This document shows, piece after piece, positions 33,995 to 42,988 of a DNA stretch of 64,000 bases. The DNA lies in the NCBI RefSeq assembly GCF_049801055.1, contig NZ_JBNAGF010000016.1:1-64000 (forward strand). Reading direction: 5' to 3'. How positions within the stretch are numbered: position 1 is the stretch's first letter; each line of letters starts with the position of its first letter. This stretch comes from JBNAGF01 sp049801055. Its GTDB lineage: Bacteria > Pseudomonadota > Alphaproteobacteria > Rhodobacterales > Rhodobacteraceae. The notes below the pieces were generated by a model. That model was given only the letters and a program-made list of their open reading frames with translations, had not been told where the DNA came from and ran no database searches. The position numbers and the translations under genes were made by a program.

Positions 33995-36463
33995 TCAGTC
34001 GAGCGTACGGGTCACTTCTTCGCGCTCGAAGATCTCGATCACATCACCAGGGCGGATGTCATCGTAATTCTCGAAGGCCATACCACATTCCTGCCCGGAC
34101 TGGACTTCGGGCACTTCGTCCTTGAAGCGTTTCAGCGTCTTGAGCGTACCTTCGTGTATCACCACGTTATCTCGCAGCAGTCGAACACCGGCCGAGCGGC
34201 GGGCAACGCCTTCGGTAACCAGACAACCAGCAACCTTGCCGACGCCGGTGACCTTGAAGACTTCCTTGATCTCGGCGTATCCGATGAAGTTTTCGCGAAT
34301 CTCGGCGCTGAGCAGGCCCGAGGCCGCGGCTTTCACATCGTCGACCAGATCGTAGATCACCGAATAGTACCGGATCTCGACGCCTTTCTGGTTCGCAGTG
34401 TTCCGGGCCGACGTGTTGGCGCGGACGTTGAAGCCCATCACCGGCGCTCCGGAAGCTTCGGCCAGACCAATATCGGTTTCGGTGATGGCACCCACACCGG
34501 AATGCAGAACGCGGACACGAACCTCATCGTTTCCGATCTTTTCCATCGCTTGAACGATCGCTTCGGCAGAGCCTTGCACGTCAGCTTTTACGAGAATGGG
34601 CAATTCGGCGACGTTTTCGTCTTCCTTGGCCTTCTGCATCAGCTGTTCAAGAGTGGTCGCCGCGCCGGCCGCTGCCCGTTTGTCCTTGGCAACCTGAGCA
34701 CGGTATTCGGCGATCTCGCGTGCCTGTGCTTCGGTTTCGGTCACGTTCAGCACGTCACCGGCTTCGGGCGTACCATTGAGGCCCAGAACTTCGACCGGAA
34801 CAGAAGGTCCGGCTTCCTTAACGCGGTCACCCTTATCGTTGATCAGGGCGCGGACTTTACCGTATTGCTCCCCAACCACGAAGATGTCGCCCTGCTTCAG
34901 GGTACCTTTCTGAACCAGAACCGTAGCGACAGGTCCACGGCCGACATCCAGCTGTGCCTCGATCACGGCACCTTGGGCCGCGCGATCTGGATTGGCTTTC
35001 AGTTCAAGAATTTCGGCCTGCAGCGCAATCGCTTCGAGCAATTCATCGAGACCCTGGCCAGTCACGGCAGAGACTTCTACGTCCTGCACTTCACCGGACA
35101 TCTTTTCCACAATCACTTCGTGCTGCAGCAGGTCGGTGCGGACCTTGTCCGGATCGGCTTCGGGTTTGTCGATCTTGTTGATTGCCACGATCATCGGCAC
35201 TTCGGCCGCTTTTGCGTGGTTGATCGCCTCGACGGTCTGGGGCATCACCGCGTCATCAGCAGCAACAACCAGAACCACGATATCCGTGACCTGCGCACCG
35301 CGCGAACGCATTGACGTAAAGGCCGCGTGGCCGGGCGTGTCGAGGAAGGACAGCACGGAACCGCTTTCGGTCTTCACCTGGTAGGCGCCGATATGCTGGG
35401 TGATGCCACCGGCTTCGCCGGAAACCACCTTGGCGTCTCGGATCGCATCCAGCAGCGAGGTCTTGCCGTGGTCGACATGGCCCATGATGGTGATAACCGG
35501 CGGGCGCGGTTGCAGATCGCCTTCGCTGTCTTCGACTTCCTTGATGACGTCCTCGACATCGGCATCGGACACGCGAACGACCTTGTGACCGAATTCCTCG
35601 ATGATGAGTTCGGCGGTGTCAGCATCGATTGTCTGGTTCTGCGTCACCATCATACCCATGTTCATGAGCGATTTGACGATATCCGCAACCCGCTCGGCCA
35701 TCCGATTCGCCAGTTCCGAAACAACAATCGCTTCGGGCAACTGAACGTCGCGCACAACCTTTTCGCGCTCGACACTGCCACCCATGGCTTTCTGCCGGGC
35801 ACGTTCCTGCTTGCGCTTCATCGCAGCCATCGATCGATGCCGACCGCCGGCGCCGCCGGTCGCCTGGCTGAGTGTCAGCTTACCCGAACGACGGTTGTCG
35901 TCGCGGCCCTTGCCGCGTGTGTTGCGCTGTTCGCGGTCGTCGCGGCGCTGTCCTTCAGGCTGCGATGGCTTTGCAGGGCGCGAAGCTTCCGGCTTGGGCT
36001 CTGGCTTGGGCGCAGCGGCAGCACGACGGGCTGCCTCTTCGGCCTCCTTGCGCTTGCGGTCTTCTTCTTCGGCCTTTGCGCGGGCACGCTCTTCGGCTTC
36101 GCGCTGTTCGCGTTCCTTGGCTTCCTGTTCGGCACGGCGGCGGGCGCGTTCTTCTTCGCGTGCTTTTTCCTCAGCCTCACGGCGCGCCGATTCCTCGGCC
36201 TCGCGGGCTTTGGCGGCCTGGAGCGCCTTCAGGCGGCGGGCCATCTCGGCATCCGAGATCCCTGCAGGACGGCGCGAAGCGTCGCCGGCAGGCGAGCCGC
36301 CTGAGGCGCTGGGTTTGCCTGCACCCGGCTTGGGAACCACAACGCGTTTGCGTTTGGTTTCCACCACGACATTCTTGGTCCGTCCGTGGCTGAAACTCTG
36401 TTTCACGTTCCCCGGGCGGGATCCACGAAGACCCAATGTCTTTTTGCCGTCACTATCGCTCAT
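33995..36463 (-). CDS. infB: Translation initiation factor IF-2
   Basis: 822 residues. N-terminal IF2 segment, a long charged Lys/Arg/Glu-rich coiled region (about 60-160), GTPase domain from about 320 (GHVDHGKTSLLD, DTPGHAAF, NKIDKPEAD), then domains II, III and the C-terminal fMet-tRNA domain. It brings initiator tRNA to the 30S subunit. Last gene of rimP-nusA-ylxR-infB, 8 bp after ylxR; its stop is followed by the bidirectional terminator. Confidence 0.97.
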   Translation of the reverse strand: MSDSDGKKTLGLRGSRPGNVKQSFSHGRTKNVVVETKRKRVVVPKPGAGKPSASGGSPAGDASRRPAGISDAEMARRLKALQAAKAREAEESARREAEEKAREEERARRRAEQEAKEREQREAEERARAKAEEEDRKRKEAEEAARRAAAAPKPEPKPEASRPAKPSQPEGQRRDDREQRNTRGKGRDDNRRSGKLTLSQATGGAGGRHRSMAAMKRKQERARQKAMGGSVEREKVVRDVQLPEAIVVSELANRMAERVADIVKSLMNMGMMVTQNQTIDADTAELIIEEFGHKVVRVSDADVEDVIKEVEDSEGDLQPRPPVITIMGHVDHGKTSLLDAIRDAKVVSGEAGGITQHIGAYQVKTESGSVLSFLDTPGHAAFTSMRSRGAQVTDIVVLVVAADDAVMPQTVEAINHAKAAEVPMIVAINKIDKPEADPDKVRTDLLQHEVIVEKMSGEVQDVEVSAVTGQGLDELLEAIALQAEILELKANPDRAAQGAVIEAQLDVGRGPVATVLVQKGTLKQGDIFVVGEQYGKVRALINDKGDRVKEAGPSVPVEVLGLNGTPEAGDVLNVTETEAQAREIAEYRAQVAKDKRAAAGAATTLEQLMQKAKEDENVAELPILVKADVQGSAEAIVQAMEKIGNDEVRVRVLHSGVGAITETDIGLAEASGAPVMGFNVRANTSARNTANQKGVEIRYYSVIYDLVDDVKAAASGLLSAEIRENFIGYAEIKEVFKVTGVGKVAGCLVTEGVARRSAGVRLLRDNVVIHEGTLKTLKRFKDEVPEVQSGQECGMAFENYDDIRPGDVIEIFEREEVTRTLD

Positions 36464-36471
36464 AAAGCTAC

Positions 36472-37095
36472 TTACCCTTCCGAGCGGCCCTTGCCGCCGT
36501 CATCCGTTTCGCGCAAGCCACGCAAGCGCTGCGCTTCCTCTACAACACGTTTGGCGAGTCCACCAGAGGCCAGAGCCGCATGTATCACTGTTTCGCGCCC
36601 AAATGCCATGCCCAATTCATCTGCGGTCAGCCAACCAATGTAGCTGCCGAAATGCGGAGTACTCAGTTTCGACTTTCCACGACCCGATCCGTCCGAGGCC
36701 TGTATCAGTATCTCGGCCTCTTCCCGGTCGAGCCAACTCTTAACTTTTTCATAGCCTGCAACCGCATCGCCGGACTTGCGGGCCAGGCTGACAAGTTCAA
36801 TCACTCGGGCCACCAGCTGTCGTTCGACCTCATCGGCAAGGCCGTCCGGCACGGTGGTTTGCATTTTCAGGCCGCGGGAAAACAGCTTCTTTTCCACGGC
36901 TTTGTTCAATGCAACGCGATCCGCGGCGACATAAACCCCCCGCCCGGGCAGTTTGCCCATCACATCGGGAACAACTTGCCCGGCCGGCCCTGCCACAAAA
37001 CGGATCAGCCCATGTTTGGGCTGCGCCTCGCCCGTGGCGACGCATTTGCGTTCAGGTCCGTCAGAGCGGTCCTTTGGTTTACCACCGCGACTCAT
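36472..37095 (-). CDS. ylxR: YlxR-family RNA-binding protein with L7Ae-like domain
   Basis: 207 residues. N-terminal YlxR (DUF448) domain about 10-90 (ERKCVATGEAQP, GRGVYVAAD) joined to a C-terminal L7Ae-like fold about 95-190 (ELVSLARKSGDAVAGYEKV). This two-domain layout is usual in alphaproteobacteria, where it sits between nusA and infB. It is an RNA-binding protein of the translation/transcription set; the exact role is not settled. Confidence 0.88.
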   Translation of the reverse strand: MSRGGKPKDRSDGPERKCVATGEAQPKHGLIRFVAGPAGQVVPDVMGKLPGRGVYVAADRVALNKAVEKKLFSRGLKMQTTVPDGLADEVERQLVARVIELVSLARKSGDAVAGYEKVKSWLDREEAEILIQASDGSGRGKSKLSTPHFGSYIGWLTADELGMAFGRETVIHAALASGGLAKRVVEEAQRLRGLRETDDGGKGRSEG

Positions 37096-37121
37096 CGTTT
37101 TATGTGCGAGGCCCGACGAGT

Positions 37122-38735
37122 TCAGGCCTCGGCCTCCTGTTCTTCACCTTCAACCGGTTCTTCTTCGCTGATTAGCTCTTCGGGATCTACCCAGCCCAGA
37201 ACGATCCGGGCCGTCATAACGAAGTTTTGGGCCTCTTCCAGCGAAACGCCAAAAGGCTCAAGGATGCCGTCATCCTTGACCCGCTCGCCATCAACGGTTG
37301 TCCAGCCGCCGGCCAATTCCCAATCGGCACAAGTCGCAAAGTCTTCCAGCGATTTTACATCGTCCTTGGCCAATGCTTCCACCATCTGGGGTGTCAGGCC
37401 TTCGAATTCAATAAGGCTGTCCTCGACACCCATGGACCGGGCATTGTCGAGCGCCGCCTTGGCCTGCGCTTCCAGATAGTCGCGAGCGCGGGCCTGCAGT
37501 TCTTCGGCAGTTCCCTCGTCAACACCATCAATGACCAGAAGTTCGTCAAGCTCGACATACGCCACTTCTTCAAGGTTCGTGAACCCTTCGGAAACCAGCA
37601 GCTGAGCAAAGAACTCGTCCAGATCCAGCGTTTCGATAAAGAGCTTGGTCCGTGCCTCGAATTCTTTCTGGCGGCGGGCCGATTCCTCCTCCTCGGTCAT
37701 GATGTCGATATCGAGATTGGTCAGCTGGCTTGCCAGACGCACGTTCTGGCCGCGACGGCCGATGGCAAGGCTCAGCTGCTCTTCCGGAACAACGACCTCG
37801 ATCTTGCCAGCTTCTTCATCCAGAACCACCTTGGACACTTCAGCGGGCTGAAGGGCATTCACAAGGAAGGTCGGTTGGTCTTCGTTCCACGGGATAATGT
37901 CGATCTTCTCGCCCTGAAGCTCGTTCACGACGGCCTGAACGCGTGAGCCGCGCATACCGACACAAGCACCGACAGGATCAATCGAACCGTCATATGAGAT
38001 TACGGCGATCTTGGCACGCGAACCCGGATCCCGAGCAACGGCCTTGATCTCGATGATGCCATCGTAAATCTCGGGAACTTCCATCTTGAACAGCTCCGCC
38101 ATGAACTCAGGGGCAGTGCGGCTCAGGAAGATCTGCGGGCCGCGCACTTCACGGCGAACATCCTTGATATAGCAACGGATGCGGTCATTCGGGCGATAGC
38201 TTTCCCGGCCGATCTTTTCGTTACGACGCAGGATGGCTTCGCCAGCGCCTACATCGACGATAACATTGCCGTATTCCTCGCGCTTGACGACACCATTGAT
38301 GATGGTTCCCGCGCGGTCCTTGAATTCTTCGAACTGGCGATCCCGCTCGGCTTCCCTGACCTTCTGCAGAATCACCTGCTTTGCCGACTGAGCCGCAATC
38401 CGGCCCATTTCAACCGGCGGGATCTCTTCGACATACTGATCCCCGATGGCAGGGCTTTCGAGATACTGACGCGCCTGTTCGACGGTCATCTCGGCCTGGT
38501 AGTTCTCAAGCTCTTCATCCTCGACCACGGTGCGAACGCGCGTAAAGGTCGCCTTGCCGGTCTTGCGGTCGATCGAGACCCGGATGTCCATCTCGGATCC
38601 GTAACGGCTCTTGGCGGCACGGGCGAGGCTTTCCTCCATAGCCTCGACCACCAGTCCGGGGTCGATCATCTTTTCGCGGGCAACCGCTTCGGCGGTTTGC
38701 AACAGCTCCAGCTGGTTGGCTGAGGTGATTGCCAT
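37122..38735 (-). CDS. nusA: Transcription factor NusA
   Basis: 537 residues. N-terminal RNA-polymerase-binding domain about 1-130, S1 domain about 135-200, two KH domains about 205-345 (GVRGSRV-type core DPVGACVGMRGSRVQ), then two helix-hairpin-helix acidic repeats and a Glu-rich end. It modulates pausing and termination. Its ATG overlaps the rimP stop by one base (TAATG), so the two are coupled. NusA itself may act on the attenuator ahead of rimP. Confidence 0.97.
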   Translation of the reverse strand: MAITSANQLELLQTAEAVAREKMIDPGLVVEAMEESLARAAKSRYGSEMDIRVSIDRKTGKATFTRVRTVVEDEELENYQAEMTVEQARQYLESPAIGDQYVEEIPPVEMGRIAAQSAKQVILQKVREAERDRQFEEFKDRAGTIINGVVKREEYGNVIVDVGAGEAILRRNEKIGRESYRPNDRIRCYIKDVRREVRGPQIFLSRTAPEFMAELFKMEVPEIYDGIIEIKAVARDPGSRAKIAVISYDGSIDPVGACVGMRGSRVQAVVNELQGEKIDIIPWNEDQPTFLVNALQPAEVSKVVLDEEAGKIEVVVPEEQLSLAIGRRGQNVRLASQLTNLDIDIMTEEEESARRQKEFEARTKLFIETLDLDEFFAQLLVSEGFTNLEEVAYVELDELLVIDGVDEGTAEELQARARDYLEAQAKAALDNARSMGVEDSLIEFEGLTPQMVEALAKDDVKSLEDFATCADWELAGGWTTVDGERVKDDGILEPFGVSLEEAQNFVMTARIVLGWVDPEELISEEEPVEGEEQEAEA

Positions 38736-39325
38736 TACTTCGTCTCCTCTTCCGACCCTTCGGTCTCGATTTCGTCGAACTTGTCTTCGTTCAGGGCACC
38801 GGCGTCTTTGCGCTGGCGCAACATTTCCTTGATCAGGTCATCCGTCAGGACCAGCTTTGCATCGCTGAGCCAGTCAAATTGCAGACCGATTGTTATGACC
38901 TCTCCGTCCTGAGCCAGATTGATCAGAACTTCGTCACCTTCGACCCCTGCCAATTCACCTTTGAAGCGGCGGCGACCATCAATCAATTCTGCAGTCTCCA
39001 GCTTGGCCTCATAGCCTTCGAACATCTCGAAGTCCTTGAGACGTGTCAGCGGGCGGTCGATGCCCGGGCTGGACACTTCGAGCGCATATGCGTCGAGGAT
39101 CGGATCCTCCACGTCGAGAATCGCGCTCACGGCATTCGAAATCTCGGCACAATCATCGACCTCAATGCCGCCCTCAGGCTTGTCAGCCATGATCTGCAAA
39201 GTTGTCTGCTTGCCGCTCATCAGGCGTATTCGCACCAGCTCATAGCCCATGTCCTCGATCACCGGGGTGATGATCTCGACAAGGCGCCGGTCGATGGCAG
39301 CTTTTGCTATCAAGTCGTTTGTCAT
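38735..39325 (-). CDS. rimP: Ribosome maturation factor RimP
   Basis: 196 residues. RimP N-terminal domain about 15-90 (ITPVIEDMGYELVRIRLM, DDCAEISNAVSAILD), the core motif YALEVSSPGIDRPLTRLKDFE about 105-125, and an SH3-like C-terminal domain to about 170 with an acidic tail. It assists 30S maturation. The ATG at 39325 begins MTNDLIAK; the ribosome site is weak and only 13 bases separate the start from the T-run of the leader terminator. Confidence 0.94.
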   Translation of the reverse strand: MTNDLIAKAAIDRRLVEIITPVIEDMGYELVRIRLMSGKQTTLQIMADKPEGGIEVDDCAEISNAVSAILDVEDPILDAYALEVSSPGIDRPLTRLKDFEMFEGYEAKLETAELIDGRRRFKGELAGVEGDEVLINLAQDGEVITIGLQFDWLSDAKLVLTDDLIKEMLRQRKDAGALNEDKFDEIETEGSEEETK

Positions 39326-39338
39326 TAGGTCCAAGCAC

Positions 39339-39361
39339 AAAAAAACGGGCGCGCGGCCCGT
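39339..39361 (-). terminator. Premature terminator (attenuator) ahead of rimP
   Basis: ACGGGC / GCCCGT stem (39345-39350 with 39356-39361), loop of five, then seven T residues on the minus strand (39339-39345), all upstream of rimP. Readthrough is needed to express rimP-nusA-ylxR-infB from the promoter at 39418-39446. Confidence 0.75.
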
Positions 39362-39411
39362 CTGATATTCCCGGTGGAGCTTCGAGCCCGAGGCCCGACG
39401 CGCCGCTGTTG
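39346..39411 (-). ncRNA. Short structured rimP leader RNA
   Basis: The stretch from the expected start point (near 39411) to the premature terminator is about 65 bases, GC-rich, with GGGCCTCGGGCTCGAAGC able to fold locally. It could be released as a small RNA or form a switch that opposes the terminator. Premature terminators ahead of rimP have been reported in other proteobacteria; homology to those is not established here. Confidence 0.5.
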
Positions 39412-39417
39412 AAACGC

Positions 39418-39446
39418 CATATACGCCTTGGATAACGAGTCTGCAA
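39418..39446 (-). promoter_or_regulatory. Promoter of the rimP-nusA-ylxR-infB operon
   Basis: Minus strand: TTGCAG (39446-39441), exactly 17-bp spacer, TATATG (39423-39418). Good sigma70-type match, 93 bp upstream of the rimP start. Confidence 0.7.
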
Positions 39447-39511
39447 CCCCGACCATTCCAAAGGTCGAATTTTCGCCAGTCACGAGATTTGAATGGCAGG
39501 ACTTCAGAACG

Positions 39512-40345
39512 TCAGAGCATCCACCAACGTTCCGCCAATCGCCCGCCGTCCAGAGCGGCACCGCCAATCCGACCGGGCAAGCCGACCGAAGACGCGACTG
39601 CCAAGGTCATATCTCGTTCAGACGGGTGGTAGCGATACTTGCCGCGTCCAATCAGCCCTTCTGGTTCCGGCAAGACGGCCACATCCACAAATCCATCTCT
39701 CAGAGCCTCAGCGCGAACAGAGGGGTCCGGAATAACTGCAATCTCAACTACGTTTGCCCATCCGGCACGATCCGCCCGATAGTGTTCGGCAACCCGTCGA
39801 GCCCGGAAATGGCGCCCTTCCCGAGCGCGTTCAACTTGGTAACACCCGGCTCCTACGATTTCCGAAAACGGCATGTCCAACTTGTCCCGGGGACAAATAC
39901 CAAAAGAGTCCTGCGCCAGAACCAAGGGCAGATCCGGACGGCTTTCCTCCAACTCAAGCAACAACGCAAAAGGTCCTGTGATGTCCGCGTGACGCAGTGA
40001 GATGCCGCTGGCCCGCAACGTGGACAGGACATCCTCTGCAGTCAGATTGGTGCCATCGTGGAACTGCACTCCATCGCGCAATTCGAATTGCCAAAGACGC
40101 GCCTCGGCATCTGTTTGCCAGCCTGTTGCCAGTTCCCCACGCAGGGTTCCGTCAGGGGCAATCTCTGTCAGAGTGTCAAAAACCGCCCCGCGCGCAAGAA
40201 TCGCGAGCATATCGCCTTCCCGCGGAACCGCGAGCCGCAATGTGCCGCCGGTCTTGGGAGCAGCGTTGAGAGAAACTCCGGTCGCTGCCAACAAAGCCGC
40301 AGCGGCACCGGACGTAAACAGGGCACGGCGATCCAGACGACTCAT
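39512..40345 (-). CDS. Short SBP_bac_5-type substrate-binding protein
   Basis: 277 residues with a twin-arginine-like signal (DRRALFTSGAAAALLAATG) and the N-terminal features of peptide/nickel-type binding proteins (GGTLRLAVPREGD, LATGWQTDAEARLWQFELRDGVQFHDGTNL). Family members are usually about 500 residues; this one lacks one of the two lobes' worth of sequence. No ABC transporter permease or ATPase genes are adjacent. The start overlaps the proline iminopeptidase stop (ATGA). It may be a reduced binding protein with a new role; the reading frame is open and not obviously decayed. Confidence 0.72.
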   Translation of the reverse strand: MSRLDRRALFTSGAAAALLAATGVSLNAAPKTGGTLRLAVPREGDMLAILARGAVFDTLTEIAPDGTLRGELATGWQTDAEARLWQFELRDGVQFHDGTNLTAEDVLSTLRASGISLRHADITGPFALLLELEESRPDLPLVLAQDSFGICPRDKLDMPFSEIVGAGCYQVERAREGRHFRARRVAEHYRADRAGWANVVEIAVIPDPSVRAEALRDGFVDVAVLPEPEGLIGRGKYRYHPSERDMTLAVASSVGLPGRIGGAALDGGRLAERWWML

Positions 40346-41322
40346 TTGCGCAACCTATCGGCAATTCTGTCCATTGCTCGCACCAATTCTGCCGATATGC
40401 CCGGTTCGGACAGTGCGTGGCCCGCGCCGCGCACCATCTTGAGTTCGGACATGGGCCACAATTCGCTCAGCTTCCAAGCCGAAGTCGGCGGACAGATCAT
40501 GTCATAACGACCCTGCACGATTATGCCCGGGATATGAGAAATCCGTCCCATATTCGCGAGGATCTGGCCATCGAACTCCAAGAACCCACCATTTATGAAA
40601 TAGTGGTTCTCCAAGCGTGCAAAGGCGCGGGCATACTCACCGGGACTGTCTCCGGTTGATCCATTAGAGTGAATGGATGCCAGCGCGTTTTCCCATGCAG
40701 ACCAAGCCCGGCCAAACTTTATTTCTTCCGCCAGATCACCGGAAAACAAACGCTTGTTGTAGGCCCGGATCAAATCATCGCGTTCATTTGGTGGAACGAG
40801 GGAAGCAAAATTGGACCACGTTTCGGGCCAGAACTTTCCTGCCCCGCCACCATAGAACCAGTCCAGTTCGGACTGCGTCATCAGGAACACACCGCGGAGG
40901 ATCAAATGTCGCACGCGCTCGGGATGCGTCTGTGCATACACCAGCGCCAGCGTCGCACCCCAACTTCCACCGAATACCATCCAGCTGTCGATGCCCAGTT
41001 GACGTCGAATCACTTCGATATCTGCCACCAGATGCCAGGTCGTGTTGTCCTCTACCGACGCATGAGGCCGCGACCGGCCGCAGCCGCGCTGATCAAACAG
41101 CACAACCCGATAGACTCTGGGATCAAAATAACGGCGCATGGCCGGACTACACCCGCCGCCAGGACCGCCATGCAGAACAATCACCGGAACGCCATCCGGG
41201 TTGCCGCATTGCTCGACATAGATGCGGTGGCCCTGCCCAACATCCACCATCCGCTGATCAAACGGGTCGACCGGTGGATAGAGGTATTGCACTGCGCGCT
41301 TTTGATCCGGGTATTTGTCCAT
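40342..41322 (-). CDS. pip: Proline iminopeptidase
   Basis: 326 residues, alpha/beta-hydrolase of family S33. Oxyanion HGGPGGGCSP near residue 45, nucleophile serine in GGSWGATLAL near 113, acid in GRYDMICPP near 270 and histidine in GAGHALSEPG near 300. It removes N-terminal proline from peptides. The start ATG 41322 gives MDKYPDQK. The coupled binding-protein gene downstream suggests peptide use. It diverges from ubiG across 49 bp. Confidence 0.93.
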   Translation of the reverse strand: MDKYPDQKRAVQYLYPPVDPFDQRMVDVGQGHRIYVEQCGNPDGVPVIVLHGGPGGGCSPAMRRYFDPRVYRVVLFDQRGCGRSRPHASVEDNTTWHLVADIEVIRRQLGIDSWMVFGGSWGATLALVYAQTHPERVRHLILRGVFLMTQSELDWFYGGGAGKFWPETWSNFASLVPPNERDDLIRAYNKRLFSGDLAEEIKFGRAWSAWENALASIHSNGSTGDSPGEYARAFARLENHYFINGGFLEFDGQILANMGRISHIPGIIVQGRYDMICPPTSAWKLSELWPMSELKMVRGAGHALSEPGISAELVRAMDRIADRLRK

Positions 41323-41371
41323 TACAGCCCTATATAGTCCGCAAACGGTAAAAGAGCACACGGAGACAGGA

Positions 41372-42118
41372 ATGCAAGCGCCTCAATCCACCGTCGACCC
41401 CTCGGAAATTGCGAAATTCGAGGCGATGGCAGCCGAATGGTGGGATCCGAACGGCAAGTTCAAGCCGCTGCATATGCTCAATCCCTGCCGGCTGGACTAC
41501 ATTACGCAGCAGATTGCTGGCGAATTCGACCGAGATCTGCGCGATTCGTTGCCATTTGAGGGGTTGCGCATTCTCGACATTGGCTGCGGCGGCGGTCTGC
41601 TTTCCGAACCCATGGCGCGGCTAGGCGCCGCAGTCGTTGGTGCAGACGCCGCCGAAGGCAACCTGCCGGTGGCGCGAATCCATGCCGAACAATCCGGTTT
41701 GGATATCGACTACCGCCACACTACAGCCGAGGCGCTGGCCGAAGCCGGAGAGCAGTTCGACGCAGTGCTCAACATGGAAGTTGTGGAACACGTGGCCGAT
41801 CCGCTGTCGTATCTGACGGCTTGCCGACAGCTTCTCAAACCGGGCGGCTTGCAAATCTGTTCGACAATCAACCGCAACCCGAAATCCTTTGCCGTTGCGA
41901 TCGTCGGCGCCGAGGTCGTGATGCGCTGGCTGCCCCGCGGCACCCACGAGTGGTCCAAGTTCATCACACCGGACGAACTCTATGACCTGCTGTCCAAGGC
42001 CGGCCTGAACCCGGTGGACCGCAAGGGGTTCGTATTCAACCCGGTCAGCTGGAGCTGGCGCATATCGCCCCGCGATCTTAGCGTGAACTATGTCACTGCC
42101 AGCGTGAAACCGGGTTGA
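41372..42118 (+). CDS. ubiG: Ubiquinone biosynthesis O-methyltransferase
   Basis: 248 residues. SAM motif I ILDIGCGGGLLSEPMARLG near residue 66, preceded by the UbiG signature FEAMAAEWWDPNGKFKPLH. It performs both O-methylations of the ubiquinone ring. The ATG at 41372 follows CGGAGACAGGA; an upstream in-frame start at 41315 overlaps pip and is discarded. Confidence 0.95.
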   Translation: MQAPQSTVDPSEIAKFEAMAAEWWDPNGKFKPLHMLNPCRLDYITQQIAGEFDRDLRDSLPFEGLRILDIGCGGGLLSEPMARLGAAVVGADAAEGNLPVARIHAEQSGLDIDYRHTTAEALAEAGEQFDAVLNMEVVEHVADPLSYLTACRQLLKPGGLQICSTINRNPKSFAVAIVGAEVVMRWLPRGTHEWSKFITPDELYDLLSKAGLNPVDRKGFVFNPVSWSWRISPRDLSVNYVTASVKPG

Positions 42119-42133
42119 ACATAAGGCGCGCCG

Positions 42134-42475
42134 TCAGTCGTAGGCGGCGTCGACGATGATCTCGACCTTCAGTTCAGGCCGGGCCAATCGGGCTTCGCCA
42201 CAGGCACGCGCCGGAGCATGCCCTTCGGGGACCCATGCATTCCAGACCTCGTTCAAGCCCTGAAAATCGCGCATGTCGGTCAACCAGATCGTGGCGCGCA
42301 GCATCTTCTCGCGCGATGAACCGGCCTTGATCAGCAGTTCTTCGAGCCGCCCGAGACAGGCTGTGACCGCCTCCTGAATTGTGTCACCCTCGCCGACCTG
42401 GCCGGTGATATAGGCTACACCGTTGTGCTTGACGATTTTCGAGGATCTGGCCCCGGTATCCATGCGTTCAATCAT
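42134..42475 (-). CDS. RidA-family (YjgF/YER057c) protein
   Basis: 113 residues with typical features: YITGQVGEGDTIQEAV, then the end motif ARPELKVEIIVDA. RidA proteins hydrolyse reactive enamine/imine intermediates from PLP enzymes, but several subfamilies have other or unknown substrates and this one has a shortened N-terminus. The arginine before the PELKVEI motif (R103 region) is present. It stands 46 bp after a MarR-type regulator on the same strand. Confidence 0.8.
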   Translation of the reverse strand: MIERMDTGARSSKIVKHNGVAYITGQVGEGDTIQEAVTACLGRLEELLIKAGSSREKMLRATIWLTDMRDFQGLNEVWNAWVPEGHAPARACGEARLARPELKVEIIVDAAYD

Positions 42476-42520
42476 GTGCTTTTCCTGTTCTGAATTACGT
42501 TTTGACCCGTTGAACCCGGT

Positions 42521-42964
42521 TCAGTTGCCGGTTTCAAGACGCAACCTCAGATCCCGCAGGACCGGCAGCACCGAACGGACACGTTCAGTTCCCAGTTCAC
42601 CCACGATTTGATTGATCAGTGGTGCAATATTCGAAATCGCCTGATCGCGCGCCTGTTTGCCAGCCGGGCTGATCGCCACCATCTTGCGGCGGGCATCATC
42701 CCAATCGGGTCGGACGTGGATGTAACCTGCCAACTCAAGTTTGGCCAGCGTATTGGTCATAGCGCCCCGTGTGACATGAAACGTTGACGCCAACTGCGCC
42801 GGGCTTCGCTCGCCGCCCACGAACACCAATTGGTTCAGCACCGAAAAATGCGAGATTTCCATGCCCTTGGGCAGCACACGGCTCAGCCGGTTGCGCAGCA
42901 ATTGATCTGCGGTCAGGATTTCACTGAACAGTGAAACCGCCAGGGCATTGGTATCGTCAGTCAT
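42521..42964 (-). CDS. MarR-family transcriptional regulator
   Basis: 147 residues, single winged helix-turn-helix (about 55-115; SPAQLASTFHVTRGAMTNTLAKLELAGYIHVRPDWDD, read in parts) with dimerisation helices at both ends. The target and ligand are unknown; the RidA gene downstream on the same strand is the closest candidate. Start at 42964 from ATG without a strong ribosome site. Confidence 0.85.
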   Translation of the reverse strand: MTDDTNALAVSLFSEILTADQLLRNRLSRVLPKGMEISHFSVLNQLVFVGGERSPAQLASTFHVTRGAMTNTLAKLELAGYIHVRPDWDDARRKMVAISPAGKQARDQAISNIAPLINQIVGELGTERVRSVLPVLRDLRLRLETGN

Positions 42965-42988
42965 ATCGGGTCCGGGTTCGGGTCAAGC

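Noticed and set aside
33926..35314. 462-codon plus-strand frame over infB
   Set aside because: Antisense of infB with no start signal; it begins inside the bidirectional terminator.
39362..39511. tRNA gene ahead of rimP, as metY in E. coli
   Set aside because: No cloverleaf, T-loop GTTCGANTC or CCA-type end could be fitted; the stretch contains a promoter and leader instead.
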